Shown here in pieces: positions 36,046 through 44,815 of a stretch of DNA of 64,000 bases (positions are counted from its first letter, which is position 1; each line of letters opens with the position of its first letter). The stretch lies in assembly GCA_003220685.1 (NCBI GenBank), contig QHTE01000052.1:150397-214396 (forward strand), in the 5' to 3' direction. Made by a program: the position numbers and the translations under genes. The notes beneath the pieces are model-generated. The model saw only the letters and a program-made list of their open reading frames with translations. It searched no databases and was not told the DNA's origin. Origin of the DNA: Candidatus Rokuibacteriota bacterium (GTDB lineage: Bacteria > Methylomirabilota > Methylomirabilia > Rokubacteriales > CSP1-6).

Positions 36046-37098
36046 TCACGACGCCGACGACCGTGCCGGCACCAGCTCGTCATACACATCGCAGTAGCCG
36101 TCGATCTCGCGCGCGGGTGAAAAACGCGCCGCGACGAGCGCGGAGCCGGCCCGGCCCAGCCGCTCGCGAAGCGCCGGATCGCGCGCGAGCAGCGCGGCGC
36201 GGCGCTCGAACTCGACCTCGTCGAGGAACAGAAATCCCGTTGCGCCGTCGTCAACGAGCGACCGGTTGCCGTCGATGTCGGAGGCCAGGACGGCGCGCCC
36301 GAGCGAAAGCGCCTCCAGCACGGAGTTCGCCATGCCCCCTTCCGAGACGGAGCAGTTCAGCACGACGTCGGCCCGCGACAGCAGCGAAGCCATCTGGGCG
36401 TGCGGCACCTCGCCGAGGTGACGCGCCCAGGGAAGCGCCGAGAGCTCTCGCGCCAGCGCGTCGCCCACGGAGGGCTCCAGCACCGGGCCGACATAGAGGA
36501 GGCGAATTTCCGGAATCGTCTTCACGAGCCGACCGAGCGGTGCCAGCGGAAAGGCGGGGTTCTTCACCGCTCGCAGGCCGGCGGGAAACACGAAGAGGAC
36601 GGTCCGCGGGGGAAGCGGCCAGGACTTCCTCAGGTCGAAGAAGCCGGTCCCCGGCAGGCGCACGGATTGGGGGACGACGGCCAGTCTTCGGCCGATGCCG
36701 GGCAGCGCGGCGCCCACCCGCACGCCGACGGACCAGTGGAAGACCGTGATGCGCTCCGCCCGTTCGAGCACCCGGCGGACCACCGGCGCGCGCTCGTGGT
36801 CGAGGAGATCGTGGTTGGCGTCCGTCCCCGTGAGCGTGATTACGAGCGGAGCTTCGACGCGCTGCGACAGGCTCAGGGCCAGCGGACCCACCCGATACGC
36901 GTGGAAGGCGTGGATCAGCGACGGCCGATACGCCGCGACCTCCGACTCGATCGTCCCGGCGGTCGCCATCGAGAGGTCCCACAGCCGCACCTCCACGCCG
37001 CGCTCGGCGAGGCCCCGGGCGATCCTCGACACGGTCACGGCGTTGCCCCTCACGGCCGGCGGAGCGAACGGGGTCAGCATCGCGAGGCGGAAGGGCAT
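36046..37098 (-). CDS. Glycosyltransferase, GT-B fold (family 4-like)
   Basis: A 350-residue protein with two Rossmann-like halves. The first part reads RLAMLTPFAPPAVRGNAVTV, the second has the retaining-GT signature SEGGMANSVLEALSLGRAVLASDIDGN split over residues 265-292. It would transfer a sugar from a nucleotide donor, perhaps to a surface polysaccharide, but no other sugar genes are adjacent. ATG 37098 fits the family start; ATG 37110 is the alternative, and neither has a clear ribosome site. Confidence 0.8.
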   Translation of the reverse strand: MPFRLAMLTPFAPPAVRGNAVTVSRIARGLAERGVEVRLWDLSMATAGTIESEVAAYRPSLIHAFHAYRVGPLALSLSQRVEAPLVITLTGTDANHDLLDHERAPVVRRVLERAERITVFHWSVGVRVGAALPGIGRRLAVVPQSVRLPGTGFFDLRKSWPLPPRTVLFVFPAGLRAVKNPAFPLAPLGRLVKTIPEIRLLYVGPVLEPSVGDALARELSALPWARHLGEVPHAQMASLLSRADVVLNCSVSEGGMANSVLEALSLGRAVLASDIDGNRSLVDDGATGFLFLDEVEFERRAALLARDPALRERLGRAGSALVAARFSPAREIDGYCDVYDELVPARSSAS

Positions 37099-37187
37099 CG
37101 GCGGGAGCATACCGGCGACGCCGCACTGCGTAAAGACTAGCCGGCCAATCGGGGCTCGAATCCCTCGCACGAGGTCTAGCGTCTACA

Positions 37188-37193
37188 TATAAT
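37188..37193 (+). promoter_or_regulatory. Consensus -10 hexamer before the zinc-finger gene
   Basis: TATAAT lies 11 bases before ATG 37204; no good -35 element precedes it. It overlaps an earlier in-frame ATG (37192), which argues for initiation at 37204 with a very short leader. Confidence 0.4.
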
Positions 37194-37203
37194 GTGTACG
37201 GCG

Positions 37204-37482
37204 ATGCCTGACTGCGGTGCCCCGAGCCCCTCATCGATTGAGTGTCGGCAGATTGCCGACCTCCTGGGTGACTATCTCGACGGAAGCCTTCCGAAAGCGA
37301 CGCGAGAGCTCCTCGAGTGGCACATCGAGGGCTGCGGGCCCTGCGTGGCGTTCGTCAACACGTACCGCGGAACCGTGAACGCGGCGACCAAGCTGAAAGA
37401 GGTCGAGATCCCCTCGGAGCTGAAGCAGCGACTGCTGTCCGTCCTGCGAAACCAGCGCGCCACCCACCGGCCCAGCGCGTAG
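37204..37482 (+). CDS. Small anti-sigma-type zinc-finger protein
   Basis: A 92-residue zf-HC2 protein. The zinc ligands are visible as the ECRQIADLLGDYLDGSL segment followed by HIEGCGPC, the C...H-x3-C-x2-C pattern of ZAS-domain anti-sigma factors. There is no membrane segment and no sigma factor gene adjacent, so it may be a soluble anti-sigma-like protein. The start at 37204 was preferred because a TATAAT overlaps the upstream ATG. Confidence 0.75.
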   Translation: MPDCGAPSPSSIECRQIADLLGDYLDGSLPKATRELLEWHIEGCGPCVAFVNTYRGTVNAATKLKEVEIPSELKQRLLSVLRNQRATHRPSA

Positions 37483-37507
37483 CTCCCACGGCCCGGTCGA
37501 GGCGTTC

Positions 37508-38071
37508 CTAGCGGAAAAGACTCTGCGTCACCTCGAAGGCGGTATCGCTCCCCCAGTCGATCTCGCCGATCACGCTGTACCGCACGCGCCCGTCCGGGGC
37601 GATCAGGAAGCTCGACGGCAGCACGCGGACTCGCCACGCCCAGGGCGCGTTCTGATTCGGATCGAGGAGGATAGGAAACCCCAGCGCTTCGCGCTTGACG
37701 AAGTTGGCGACCCGCGCCCTCGCTTCTCCGTAATTCACCAGAAGGACGACGAACGGCCGTCCAGATAGCTTCGCCTGAAGCTTTTGCATCGAGGCCATCT
37801 CGTCCCGGCAGGGCTCGCACCAGGTCGCCCAGAAATTCAGCAGCACGAGGCGGCCCCGGTAGTCGTCGAGTGTGTGCGGGCTCCCCGCGAGGTCGTTGAG
37901 GACCAGCGGAGGTGTGGGCGCGTCCTTCCACGGAACGAAGCGAGTGGCGTCGGCGCCGACGGATCCCGCCAGCACGATCGAGACGCAGAAGATGGAGCCG
38001 AGGCTCAGAGCCGAGGCGCGCGCGGCGAGACGGCGGCGGAGGACGCCGCCGGACGCCGCCCCGATCGTCAC
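37508..38071 (-). CDS. TlpA/ResA-type thioredoxin-fold protein
   Basis: A 187-residue exported protein. A hydrophobic segment at 20-40 (SLGSIFCVSIVLAGSVG) suggests a signal anchor, followed by a TlpA domain with the redox pair WCEPC near residue 84-88 and the cis-Pro region LPSSFLIAPDG near 148. It probably reduces disulfides in the periplasm, for example for cytochrome maturation. A second such gene lies beside ccdA at 45553. Confidence 0.85.
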   Translation of the reverse strand: MTIGAASGGVLRRRLAARASALSLGSIFCVSIVLAGSVGADATRFVPWKDAPTPPLVLNDLAGSPHTLDDYRGRLVLLNFWATWCEPCRDEMASMQKLQAKLSGRPFVVLLVNYGEARARVANFVKREALGFPILLDPNQNAPWAWRVRVLPSSFLIAPDGRVRYSVIGEIDWGSDTAFEVTQSLFR

Positions 38072-38093
38072 GGTGCCCGCCGGGAGCCGCGTG

Positions 38094-39209
38094 TCACGCT
38101 TTGATTTCGCGCGTGGTGATCGTGTACTTGAAATTGTCGGGGTCGAGGCTGTCGCGTCGGCCCTGCGCGCTCTCCGATTGCGGATACATGAAGAAGCCGA
38201 GCTTGCCGCCCTGGGTGGCGTTCGGGAGCGCCACGTCGTGAGCCGTGTTGAAGGCGACCCAGTTGCCTTCCCATCCGCCGAAGAGCTTGGGGCGCACGGC
38301 CTCGACCAGCGGATGATCCACCTTCAGCCATTCGCTCGTCTCCTCGCGGGCCACCTTCGTGACATCGGCGGGGTCCATGGCCACCCAGCCGTAGTCCTTC
38401 AAGAAGACCTCGGCGCGGCAGTGCTGGGCGCGGCTGATGTTGGCGCTTCCCGCGCCGAGTGACTTGTAGCCGAAGGCCGACGGCGCGACCCGGATGCCGT
38501 ACACGTCACGGGCGGGCACGCCGATGGAGCGCACGAGCCCGACGAACAGCCCGTTGATGTCGCCGCACTTGCCGCCGAAATTCTTCGTCTCGAGCATCGT
38601 CTTGATGTCGCCGACGCCGCAGCCGCGCACCTTGGGCTCGCGGTAGGTGTTGGCGAGGATCCAGTCGTAGACCGCCCTCACCTTCTCGAGGTCGGTCGTC
38701 TTGCCTTTGGTGACCTCGAGCGCCGTGTCGCGGACGATCCCGTCGGTCGGCATGAGCTCGGTCGATTTCGTCCACGTCTTGAGGATCGCCGGATCCTCGT
38801 CGGCCGCGACCTTCTTCGACCAGTTGACCGCGCGGTCCTGAGTCTGGAAGCGGCTCGTCAGCTCCACCACCGGTGCGGTCTCGCCCGGCGCGAACTCAGC
38901 GTAGAGCATATTGGCGCCGTAGGCGTTGTCGGTCGCGACCTTCATCACCTTCGCGCTCCCCGTCCACTGATCGCCGAGAGGCTTCTGGAACTCGGACTTG
39001 ACCGACGGAATCGGAAGCCAGGCCCGGCCCACGCCGGCAGGCTCCAGGATCTCGACTCGCGTCGTGATCTCGAACGTCCGCCAGGTGCCGGGCCGCGGCG
39101 CGAATTCCTTCTGCTGAGCGTGGGCCGGAGCGACGAAGCCGGTAACCCGTGATGTGGCGGCGGCCGCCGAGAGCGAGGCGGCGGTTCGCAGGAATGTCCG
39201 TCGGTTCAT
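38094..39209 (-). CDS. Twin-arginine-exported transglutaminase-like protein
   Basis: A 371-residue protein beginning NRRTFLRTAA, a Tat signal, with cleavage after AHAQ. The transglutaminase-like core has the catalytic Cys in GGKCGDINGLF, His in AQHCRAEVFL and Asp in AMDPADV near residues 205-285. Such proteins may be periplasmic peptidases or cross-linkers; no substrate is known. It follows selD by 135 bases. Confidence 0.88.
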   Translation of the reverse strand: MNRRTFLRTAASLSAAAATSRVTGFVAPAHAQQKEFAPRPGTWRTFEITTRVEILEPAGVGRAWLPIPSVKSEFQKPLGDQWTGSAKVMKVATDNAYGANMLYAEFAPGETAPVVELTSRFQTQDRAVNWSKKVAADEDPAILKTWTKSTELMPTDGIVRDTALEVTKGKTTDLEKVRAVYDWILANTYREPKVRGCGVGDIKTMLETKNFGGKCGDINGLFVGLVRSIGVPARDVYGIRVAPSAFGYKSLGAGSANISRAQHCRAEVFLKDYGWVAMDPADVTKVAREETSEWLKVDHPLVEAVRPKLFGGWEGNWVAFNTAHDVALPNATQGGKLGFFMYPQSESAQGRRDSLDPDNFKYTITTREIKA

Positions 39210-39344
39210 ACGGGCGATCTCCTTGAGCTCGGAGCTGATCGTTCGATGACGTTCGACAATATCGGGATTCGCCGAGAAGACAAATCGGTAGCGCCGATTG
39301 GTACCGGGGGGAGTTATGGACTGGCTCCGATAGGGGCGGGCGCG

Positions 39345-40412
39345 CTACGGCTCGATGCGGATCACGGGCTCGGGCAGGACCTGGCCGATCTCCCAGCACT
39401 CCTCGCCGCGCCGCTTGAAGGCGTCGATGACGGACCCGGCGCGGTCGGCGGCGACCGAGAAGAGGAGGCCGCCAGAAGTTTCCGACTCGGTGAGCAAGGA
39501 GGCAAGATAGCCCGGCACCGACGGAGCAATGGTCAGCGCGCTCCCGAACGCCGTCTCGACGTAGCGCCGGTTGCGCTTCATCCCACCGCTGAACTGGCCC
39601 GCCTCGGCGAGCTCGCGCGTGCCCGGAAGCACCGGAAGGCGCGACGCACCGATCGCCAGGCCGGCGCCAGAGGCCTTCACCATCTCTCCGGCGTGGCCGA
39701 GGAAACCGAATCCGGTGATGTCGGTCGCGCCCTTCGCCCCGCTCTCGCGCGCGACCGCGGCGGCCACGCGATTGAGCCGGAGCATGCTGGCGACCGCGGC
39801 CCCGAGGCGCTCGGCGCCCGCGACGCCGTTCTTCGCCGCCGTCGTGATGACGCCGGTTCCGAGAGGCTTGGAGAGGAACACGCGGTCGCCGGGTCGCAGG
39901 CCGCCCTTCAGCAAGATTCGGTCGGGATGGACGCGGCCCGTCACGCAGAGCCCGTACTTCGGCTCGGCGTCGACGACGGTGTGCCCTCCCGCGATCACGC
40001 CGCCCGCCTCGGCGACTTTGTCGCGGCCGCCGCGGAACACCTCCGAGATGATCTCTTTCGCCATCTCGCGCGGGAAGCCCGCGACCGCGAGCGCGAACAT
40101 CACCTCGCCACCCATCGCGTAGACGTCGGACATCGCGTTCACCGCCGCGACGGCGCCCCACGTCCACGGGTCGTCGACGACCGGCGGAAAGAAGTCCACG
40201 GTCTCGACGATCGCGAGGTCGGGCGCCAGGCGATAGACCGCCGCGTCGTCCGCCGCACCGAGGCCGACGAGCAGGTCCGCGGGCGGCGGCGTCGCGCCCG
40301 GCCTCAGTACCGCCAGCACCTCCTGGAGATCTCCAGGAGCCATTTTGGACGCTCAGCCGGCGCAGGACGCGTACGAGGTGAGGCGGACCTCCGTGTGCGT
40401 GTGCTCGACCAT
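39345..40412 (-). CDS. selD: Selenide, water dikinase (SelD), selenocysteine-containing
   Basis: Makes selenophosphate from selenide and ATP. The frame is open upstream of the first post-UGA ATG, and an in-frame UGA (40355-40353) lies in TSYASCAG-U-ASKMAPGD. This U falls where E. coli SelD has catalytic Cys17, and the essential Lys follows three residues later, exactly as in the family. With the UGA read as selenocysteine the protein has 355 residues with Sec20. Downstream are DAAV and GHTVVDAE, and the family's ATP-binding glycine-rich segments. The start ATG 40412 lies 5 bases after the LysR stop. Without Sec insertion the part after UGA, which starts at an internal ATG 40343, would lack the active site. 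Confidence 0.9.
40320..40339 (-). promoter_or_regulatory. Candidate bacterial SECIS hairpin in selD
   Basis: A perfect 20-base palindrome (CTCCTGGAGA and its complement) begins 13 bases after the UGA on the coding strand. It would fold with an 8-bp stem and a GAUC loop at about the distance expected for a bacterial SECIS. It lacks the GU found in the apical loop of the E. coli fdhF element. Confidence 0.55.
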
Positions 40413-40417
40413 GGCCG

Positions 40418-41323
40418 TTAGGACGCGCGCGAGGGGAGCTGGGATTCCACGAAGTCGACGAACGCCTGCGCCAGCGGCGAGCGGCTGCGATCGCGATGGG
40501 TCACCAGGTAGAAGAACCGGGAGACCCGCAGATCCTTGAGCTTCACGCACGAGAGCAGTGCCGCCTTGCATTCATCGTCGACGGCGCGCTTCGAGATGAT
40601 CGAGATCCCGACCCCGGAGCGGACCGCTTGCTTGATCGCCTGCGTCGAGCCCATCTCGCCGACGACCCGCAGCGCCGTCAGATCGACGTTTGCCTCGCCC
40701 AGCGCGTGCTCGAGCGCTTCGCGAGAGCCCGACCCCTGCTCCCGGACGATCAGGGGCTCGCGCTTCAAGTCGGCGAGCGTGACGCTCTTGCGTCCTGCCC
40801 AGGGGTGCTCGGCCGGAAGGACGACGACCAGCTCGTCGGGCATCAGCTCGCGCGAGACGAGAGTCCGAAGTCCTGGGCGCGCGCCGACCACGCCGACTTC
40901 GGCGCGACCCTCGTCGACCCACGCGCTCACCTGACGGCTGTCGCCAATGAGCAGCGAGATCGAGATGTCCGGGTACTTGGCCTTGAACTGACCGATCAGA
41001 GAGGGCAGCAGATACTCGCCGGGGATCGTCGAGCCGCCGACGACGAGCTGCCCACTCAGCCGTCCCTGGAACTGGTCGAGCGCCTGCCGCGCCTCGCGCG
41101 AGAGGGCGAGCATGCGGCGGGCGTAGCCGAGCATCAGCTCGCCCGCGCGCGTCGGGGTCGCGCCGCGCCCGAGACGGTCGAGGAGCTGCACACCGAGTTC
41201 GTCCTCGAGGGCGCGGATGTGCTCCGAGATCGTGGGCTGGGTCAGGAAGAGCGCCTCGGCGGCGCGTGAAAAGCTCCCGAGCTCGGCCACCTTCGCGAAG
41301 ATCTCGAGCCGGCGAAGGTCCAT
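40418..41323 (-). CDS. LysR-family regulator associated with selenium metabolism
   Basis: A 301-residue LTTR with an N-terminal HTH (FSRAAEALFLTQPTISEHI near 17-36) and a CysB/CysL-like effector domain (QLVVGGSTIPGEYLLPSLIGQF near 94). LysR proteins of this type are often next to selD. It is directly upstream of selD on the same strand with a 5-base gap, so it probably controls selenium use, but the ligand is unknown. Confidence 0.85.
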   Translation of the reverse strand: MDLRRLEIFAKVAELGSFSRAAEALFLTQPTISEHIRALEDELGVQLLDRLGRGATPTRAGELMLGYARRMLALSREARQALDQFQGRLSGQLVVGGSTIPGEYLLPSLIGQFKAKYPDISISLLIGDSRQVSAWVDEGRAEVGVVGARPGLRTLVSRELMPDELVVVLPAEHPWAGRKSVTLADLKREPLIVREQGSGSREALEHALGEANVDLTALRVVGEMGSTQAIKQAVRSGVGISIISKRAVDDECKAALLSCVKLKDLRVSRFFYLVTHRDRSRSPLAQAFVDFVESQLPSRAS

Positions 41324-41351
41324 CGGGGCGAGACGGAAGCCGCGGGGTTAC

Positions 41352-41573
41352 TCAGTGGCAGGCGCAGCCGCCGCCGCAGCACCCACCGCCGCCCGACATC
41401 CCGGACGACGTGTCTGAGGAGAGCGCGCCGACGGTCTTGAGGCCGAACACCGACAGCTTCCGCATCACCTGCTCGCTGGCGCAGGTCGGACACGCAACGG
41501 CGGCCGCCGCGGCGGGGATGTACTTCTCGAACTCCGCCTCGCACTGCTTGCAGCGGTATTCGTAGATCGGCAT
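41352..41573 (-). CDS. FmdB-type zinc ribbon protein
   Basis: A 73-residue protein with the FmdB pattern: MPIYEYRCKQCEAEFE, then CPTCAS, two CxxC pairs forming a zinc ribbon. The tail is rich in Gly and Cys (GGGGCCGGGCACH), which may bind metal. It follows the Pup-like gene by 2 bases and precedes the LysR-selD pair by about 30 bases. Its function is unknown. Confidence 0.85.
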   Translation of the reverse strand: MPIYEYRCKQCEAEFEKYIPAAAAAVACPTCASEQVMRKLSVFGLKTVGALSSDTSSGMSGGGGCCGGGCACH

Positions 41574-41575
41574 CC

Positions 41576-41776
41576 TTACTCGCCGCCTCGCTGCACGTAG
41601 CTCTTCACGAACTCCTCGGCGTTCTCCTCGAGGATGTCGTCGATCTCGTCGAGCAGCTTGTCGATGTCTTCCTTGATCTTCTTGCCCTTCTTGGCCAGCT
41701 CAGGGCTCGGAGCCGCGCCGTCTCCACCTTCCGCGGGCTTGGTCGGCCTGACTTCCTTCTTCTTCTGCTCTGCCAT
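41576..41776 (-). CDS. pup: Prokaryotic ubiquitin-like protein Pup
   Basis: A 66-residue, highly charged protein. It lacks a stable-fold signature, has a Lys- and Glu-rich disordered N-terminus, a central coiled-coil segment (DIDKLLDEIDDILEENAEEF), and ends SYVQRGGE. That C-terminus is the Pup signature: the terminal Glu after Gly-Gly is ligated to target lysines by PafA, and GGE rather than GGQ means Dop deamidation would not be needed. ATG 41776 is preferred over 41788 because GGAGG precedes it. No pafA, dop, proteasome or Mpa gene is in the window. Confidence 0.85.
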   Translation of the reverse strand: MAEQKKKEVRPTKPAEGGDGAAPSPELAKKGKKIKEDIDKLLDEIDDILEENAEEFVKSYVQRGGE

Positions 41777-41853
41777 CTCGCCCTCCATGGGGCAACGGGC
41801 CGTGTCGCACGGGAGCCGAAACCACTACTGCACGCATTTTAGCACGCCCCCTC

Positions 41854-42987
41854 TCAGGGGCGTTTGAAGTGCTTGCTGAGGGTCAGGGTCTGCCGCTGGT
41901 AGGACGAGCCGATCCCTGCGCCATATACCCTCTCGGGGCGCGAGCGCAGCCGCTCGAACAGGACCTTGAACGACGTCTGGCCGTCATAGACCATGAACGG
42001 CACCTCGCGCGCCCGGACCTCCATGACGACCTTGGTGCCCAGAATCGTCCCGTCGCCCCAGCCGAATCCGGGATCGAAGAAGCCCGCATAGTGCGTGCGG
42101 ATCTCCCCCGCCCCGGCGTCGTAGACGACCATCTCGGCCGCGAACTCCGGGGGTACCCGGATCCGCTCCTTGGAAAGGAGAATGTAGAACCGGTTGGCTT
42201 CGAGGATGTACGCGTCGCGCGAGGGGCGCTTGATGGGCTCCCAGAACTCCGCGGGATCGTAGAAGCCGATCCGGCTGAGATCGACCGCCGGCGGATTGGG
42301 GTGGGCGCGGTAGCCGATGATCCCGTCGGTCAGCCGACCCGACAGGTCGACCCCCATGCAGAGGCCGTCGCTGACCACGACCCGTGCCGGCGGAATCGGC
42401 CGTGCGTCGTCGTCGTAGAGGAGCGGCCGCTCGCGATACAGCTGCTCGAGCTCCTCGTCGGACATCGAGGTCTGCCCGGAGAGCAGCCGCAGCTGATTCA
42501 GCGAGGCGCCGGTCTGCACCCGGACGGGAAACGACTGGGGCGAGACTTCCAGGTAGAGCGCGCCGCGGTAGCCCGCGCGGATCTCGTCGAAGCGCGGCGT
42601 CGCGTCGGTGATCACGCGCGTGAAGATGTCGAGCCGCCCCGTGGTCGATTTCGGATTCGAGCGCCCGCGCACGTCGGGCGGCAGATCGAGCGACTCGAGC
42701 AGAGGCACCAGATACACGGAGCCGCGCTGGAGCGTGGCGCCGGAGCCGGCCAGCGACAGCTGATCGATGACGAGGTCGCTCTCGGCGAGACCGCGCTCGC
42801 CGAGGCGGCTCTGCACGCTCTCCCGGAACGGCAGGAAGCTCGCGCGTAGTTGATAGGCGTCGGGTCCCAGGCGCAGGTCCAGGCTGGCCGGCTGGAACTG
42901 CTGGTCGTCGATCGCGGTCGGGGAGACGATCCAGCCGTCACGCACGGCGAGGCGCAGCTCGTGATCCGAGAGGACGCCGTCACTCAT
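41854..42987 (-). CDS. dcd: 2'-Deoxycytidine 5'-triphosphate deaminase, long type
   Basis: Deaminates dCTP to dUTP for thymidylate synthesis. The 377-residue protein is the long, Rhizobiales/Rickettsiales-like form: two Dcd-related halves, with QFQPASLDLRLG near 28-39, SNPKSTTGRLDIFTRV near 110-125, and a second half with HYAGFFDPGFGWG near 300. E. coli Dcd is only about 193 residues. It overlaps by a few bases the end of the decayed MFS gene upstream. Confidence 0.88.
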   Translation of the reverse strand: MSDGVLSDHELRLAVRDGWIVSPTAIDDQQFQPASLDLRLGPDAYQLRASFLPFRESVQSRLGERGLAESDLVIDQLSLAGSGATLQRGSVYLVPLLESLDLPPDVRGRSNPKSTTGRLDIFTRVITDATPRFDEIRAGYRGALYLEVSPQSFPVRVQTGASLNQLRLLSGQTSMSDEELEQLYRERPLLYDDDARPIPPARVVVSDGLCMGVDLSGRLTDGIIGYRAHPNPPAVDLSRIGFYDPAEFWEPIKRPSRDAYILEANRFYILLSKERIRVPPEFAAEMVVYDAGAGEIRTHYAGFFDPGFGWGDGTILGTKVVMEVRAREVPFMVYDGQTSFKVLFERLRSRPERVYGAGIGSSYQRQTLTLSKHFKRP

Positions 42988-43905
42988 TGTCGATCCAGTT
43001 AGCATCGCGTGCCCGAGAGGTCAAGGCGCCCGGCCGCCCGGCCAGCCAAAAGCACGCGGAGCCGAGAGCGCAGAACACGGTGGATGTGAGGAACACCACG
43101 CGGTACGACCCATGACGTCGTGTACGACGCCGCCGAACCACGGACCGATCGCGCCGCCCAGGCCGTTGCCGACGCTCAGGGCACCGTAGATCACGCCGAG
43201 GCGACGGCCGCCGAACAGGTCGGACGCCATCGCGGTGATGATCGGCCCGCGCGCGCCGAAGCCCAGCCCGAAAAGGAACGCGTAGGCGACGAGCCAGCCG
43301 ACGCGCGGATCCGTCTCGAGCGCCAGCAGCGCGAGAGCGCCGGCGGCCGTGCAGCCGTAGAAGACCGTTGCCGCGAGCGGACCGCCGAAGCGGTCGGCCG
43401 CCAGTCCGAAGCTCACACGCCCCACGATCGACATGAGCCCCGTGATCCCGAACACGGAGGCCGCCAGCAGCGGCGCGAAGCCGCGGTCGATCGCGAAGGC
43501 GACCTGATGGGTCGTGATGGGGAAGACGGCCAGCGGCGTGCACAGGTTGGCGAGCCAGAGGGCCCAGAACGCGGGCGCGCCGAGCGCGCGTCGCAACGTG
43601 CCGTCCTGGGCCGCATCGCCGAGAAGGCGATGCCCACCGCGCGTCCTCGACGCGCCGAAAACCAGCGCGAGAGGATCACGCGCCGGGGCCCGAACCGGTC
43701 GACCAGGATTCCCGCGATCGGCGCCAGGAGGCCCTGCAAGACCGTCGACAGGGACTGAGCCCCCGCCGTGAGCCCGCGTGACCAATGAAAGTCTGCGACG
43801 AGGGGCACCAGGAACACCGGGAACGAAAAATAGAGGCCGTTGCCGACGGCCAACGCGACCCATACGACGAGAACGATCGTAGCGGGGCGCGAGCTGGAAA
43901 TGGAG
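42980..43905 (-). pseudogene. Decayed MFS transporter (oxalate/formate antiporter-like)
   Basis: Transporter-like sequence is spread over three frames. One frame gives VWVALAVGNGLYFSFPVFLVP to SAM near 43616, where it breaks. The middle piece (GTLRRALGAPAFWALWLANL to about 43112) is in another frame, and the end (SYRVVFLTSTVFCALGSACFW) in a third. VILSRWFSARRGRAVGIAFS joins segments that are normally separated by two helices, so there are internal deletions too. No normal start codon lies after the thrB stop. The total is about 310 residues compared with about 420 for the family. Confidence 0.8.
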
Positions 43906-43911
43906 GACGGC

Positions 43912-44811
43912 CTAGGGGACCGTGGCGGAGGCGCCCGCGGAGTCGACGTCGAGGATGCGGGCTTTGCCACGGACGTGGGCCTTGGCGAGCGCCTCCTCCA
44001 TCGCCCGGCCGACGGCTCCGCCGTCACCGGCCACGACCGCGAGCAGCGACGGGCCGGCGCCGCTCAGCACGCAGCCGAGCGCGCCGGCGACGCGGGCGGC
44101 GGCCGCGACCTCGGGCATCCACGGGTAGAGCTTCAAGCGGTAGGGCTGGTGCAACCGATCCTCGAGGGCGACCGTGAGCGCCCCCGGGAGCGCGGCCTGG
44201 AGGCCCGCCAGCAAGAGCGCGACGCGCTGCACGTTGAACACCGCGTCCTCGCGCGGTACCGAGCGCGGCAAGAGCGTGCGGGCCTCGGCGGTGGCGCTCG
44301 TGACCTCGGGCACCAGCACGACCCAGGCGAAATTCTTCGGTACCGGCAAGGTGACGGCCGTCACACCGTCCGCACTTCCGCACGAGACGGTCAGGCCGCC
44401 GAAGATCGCCGCTGCAACGTTGTCCGGATGGCCCTCGGCGCGCGCCGCGAGAGCCAGCAGCGCGTCGCTCGACAGCGGCGATCCCAGGAGCGCATTGCCC
44501 GCCACCAGGCCGCCCACCCAGGCCGCGGCGCTCGAGCCGAGACCGCGCGCGGTGGGAATACGGTTCACGCACTCGAGGGCGCAGCCCTTGAACGATCGAC
44601 CGGCGGCCTCGTAGGCGAGCTTGACTCCGCGCGCCACCAGGTTGGAGGCGTCCCGCGCCAGGCGATCGGCGCCCTCGCCCTCGATCGACACGCTCACGCC
44701 GTCGCGCTCCTCGGCGACGACCTCGTTGTGGAGGGCCAGAGCCAGCCCGAGCGCGTCGAAGCCCGGGCCGAGGTTCGCTGACGTCGCTGGGACGCGGACG
44801 TGAACGCGCAC
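43912..44811 (-). CDS. thrB: Homoserine kinase
   Basis: GHMP-family kinase of 299 residues that phosphorylates homoserine for threonine synthesis. The start VRVPATSANLGPGFDALGLA, ATP motif PTARGLGSSAAAWVGG near 86-101 and C-terminal GCVLSGAGPSLLAVV are canonical. No other threonine genes are adjacent. It lies 4 bases after ccdA and precedes the MFS remnant. Confidence 0.92.
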   Translation of the reverse strand: MRVHVRVPATSANLGPGFDALGLALALHNEVVAEERDGVSVSIEGEGADRLARDASNLVARGVKLAYEAAGRSFKGCALECVNRIPTARGLGSSAAAWVGGLVAGNALLGSPLSSDALLALAARAEGHPDNVAAAIFGGLTVSCGSADGVTAVTLPVPKNFAWVVLVPEVTSATAEARTLLPRSVPREDAVFNVQRVALLLAGLQAALPGALTVALEDRLHQPYRLKLYPWMPEVAAAARVAGALGCVLSGAGPSLLAVVAGDGGAVGRAMEEALAKAHVRGKARILDVDSAGASATVP

Positions 44812-44815
44812 GCGG

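Noticed and set aside
37140..37185. T-loop-like sequence GGGGCTCGAATCCC suggesting a tRNA
   Set aside because: No acceptor, D or anticodon arm can be paired around it; the flanking bases do not form a 7-bp acceptor stem.
37192..37194. ATG 37192 as start of the zinc-finger gene
   Set aside because: It overlaps a TATAAT hexamer, and the first zinc ligand lies well after the next ATG at 37204.
41352..41357. UGA at the end of the FmdB-like gene as selenocysteine
   Set aside because: It is followed almost at once by another stop and by non-coding sequence; no conserved frame continues.
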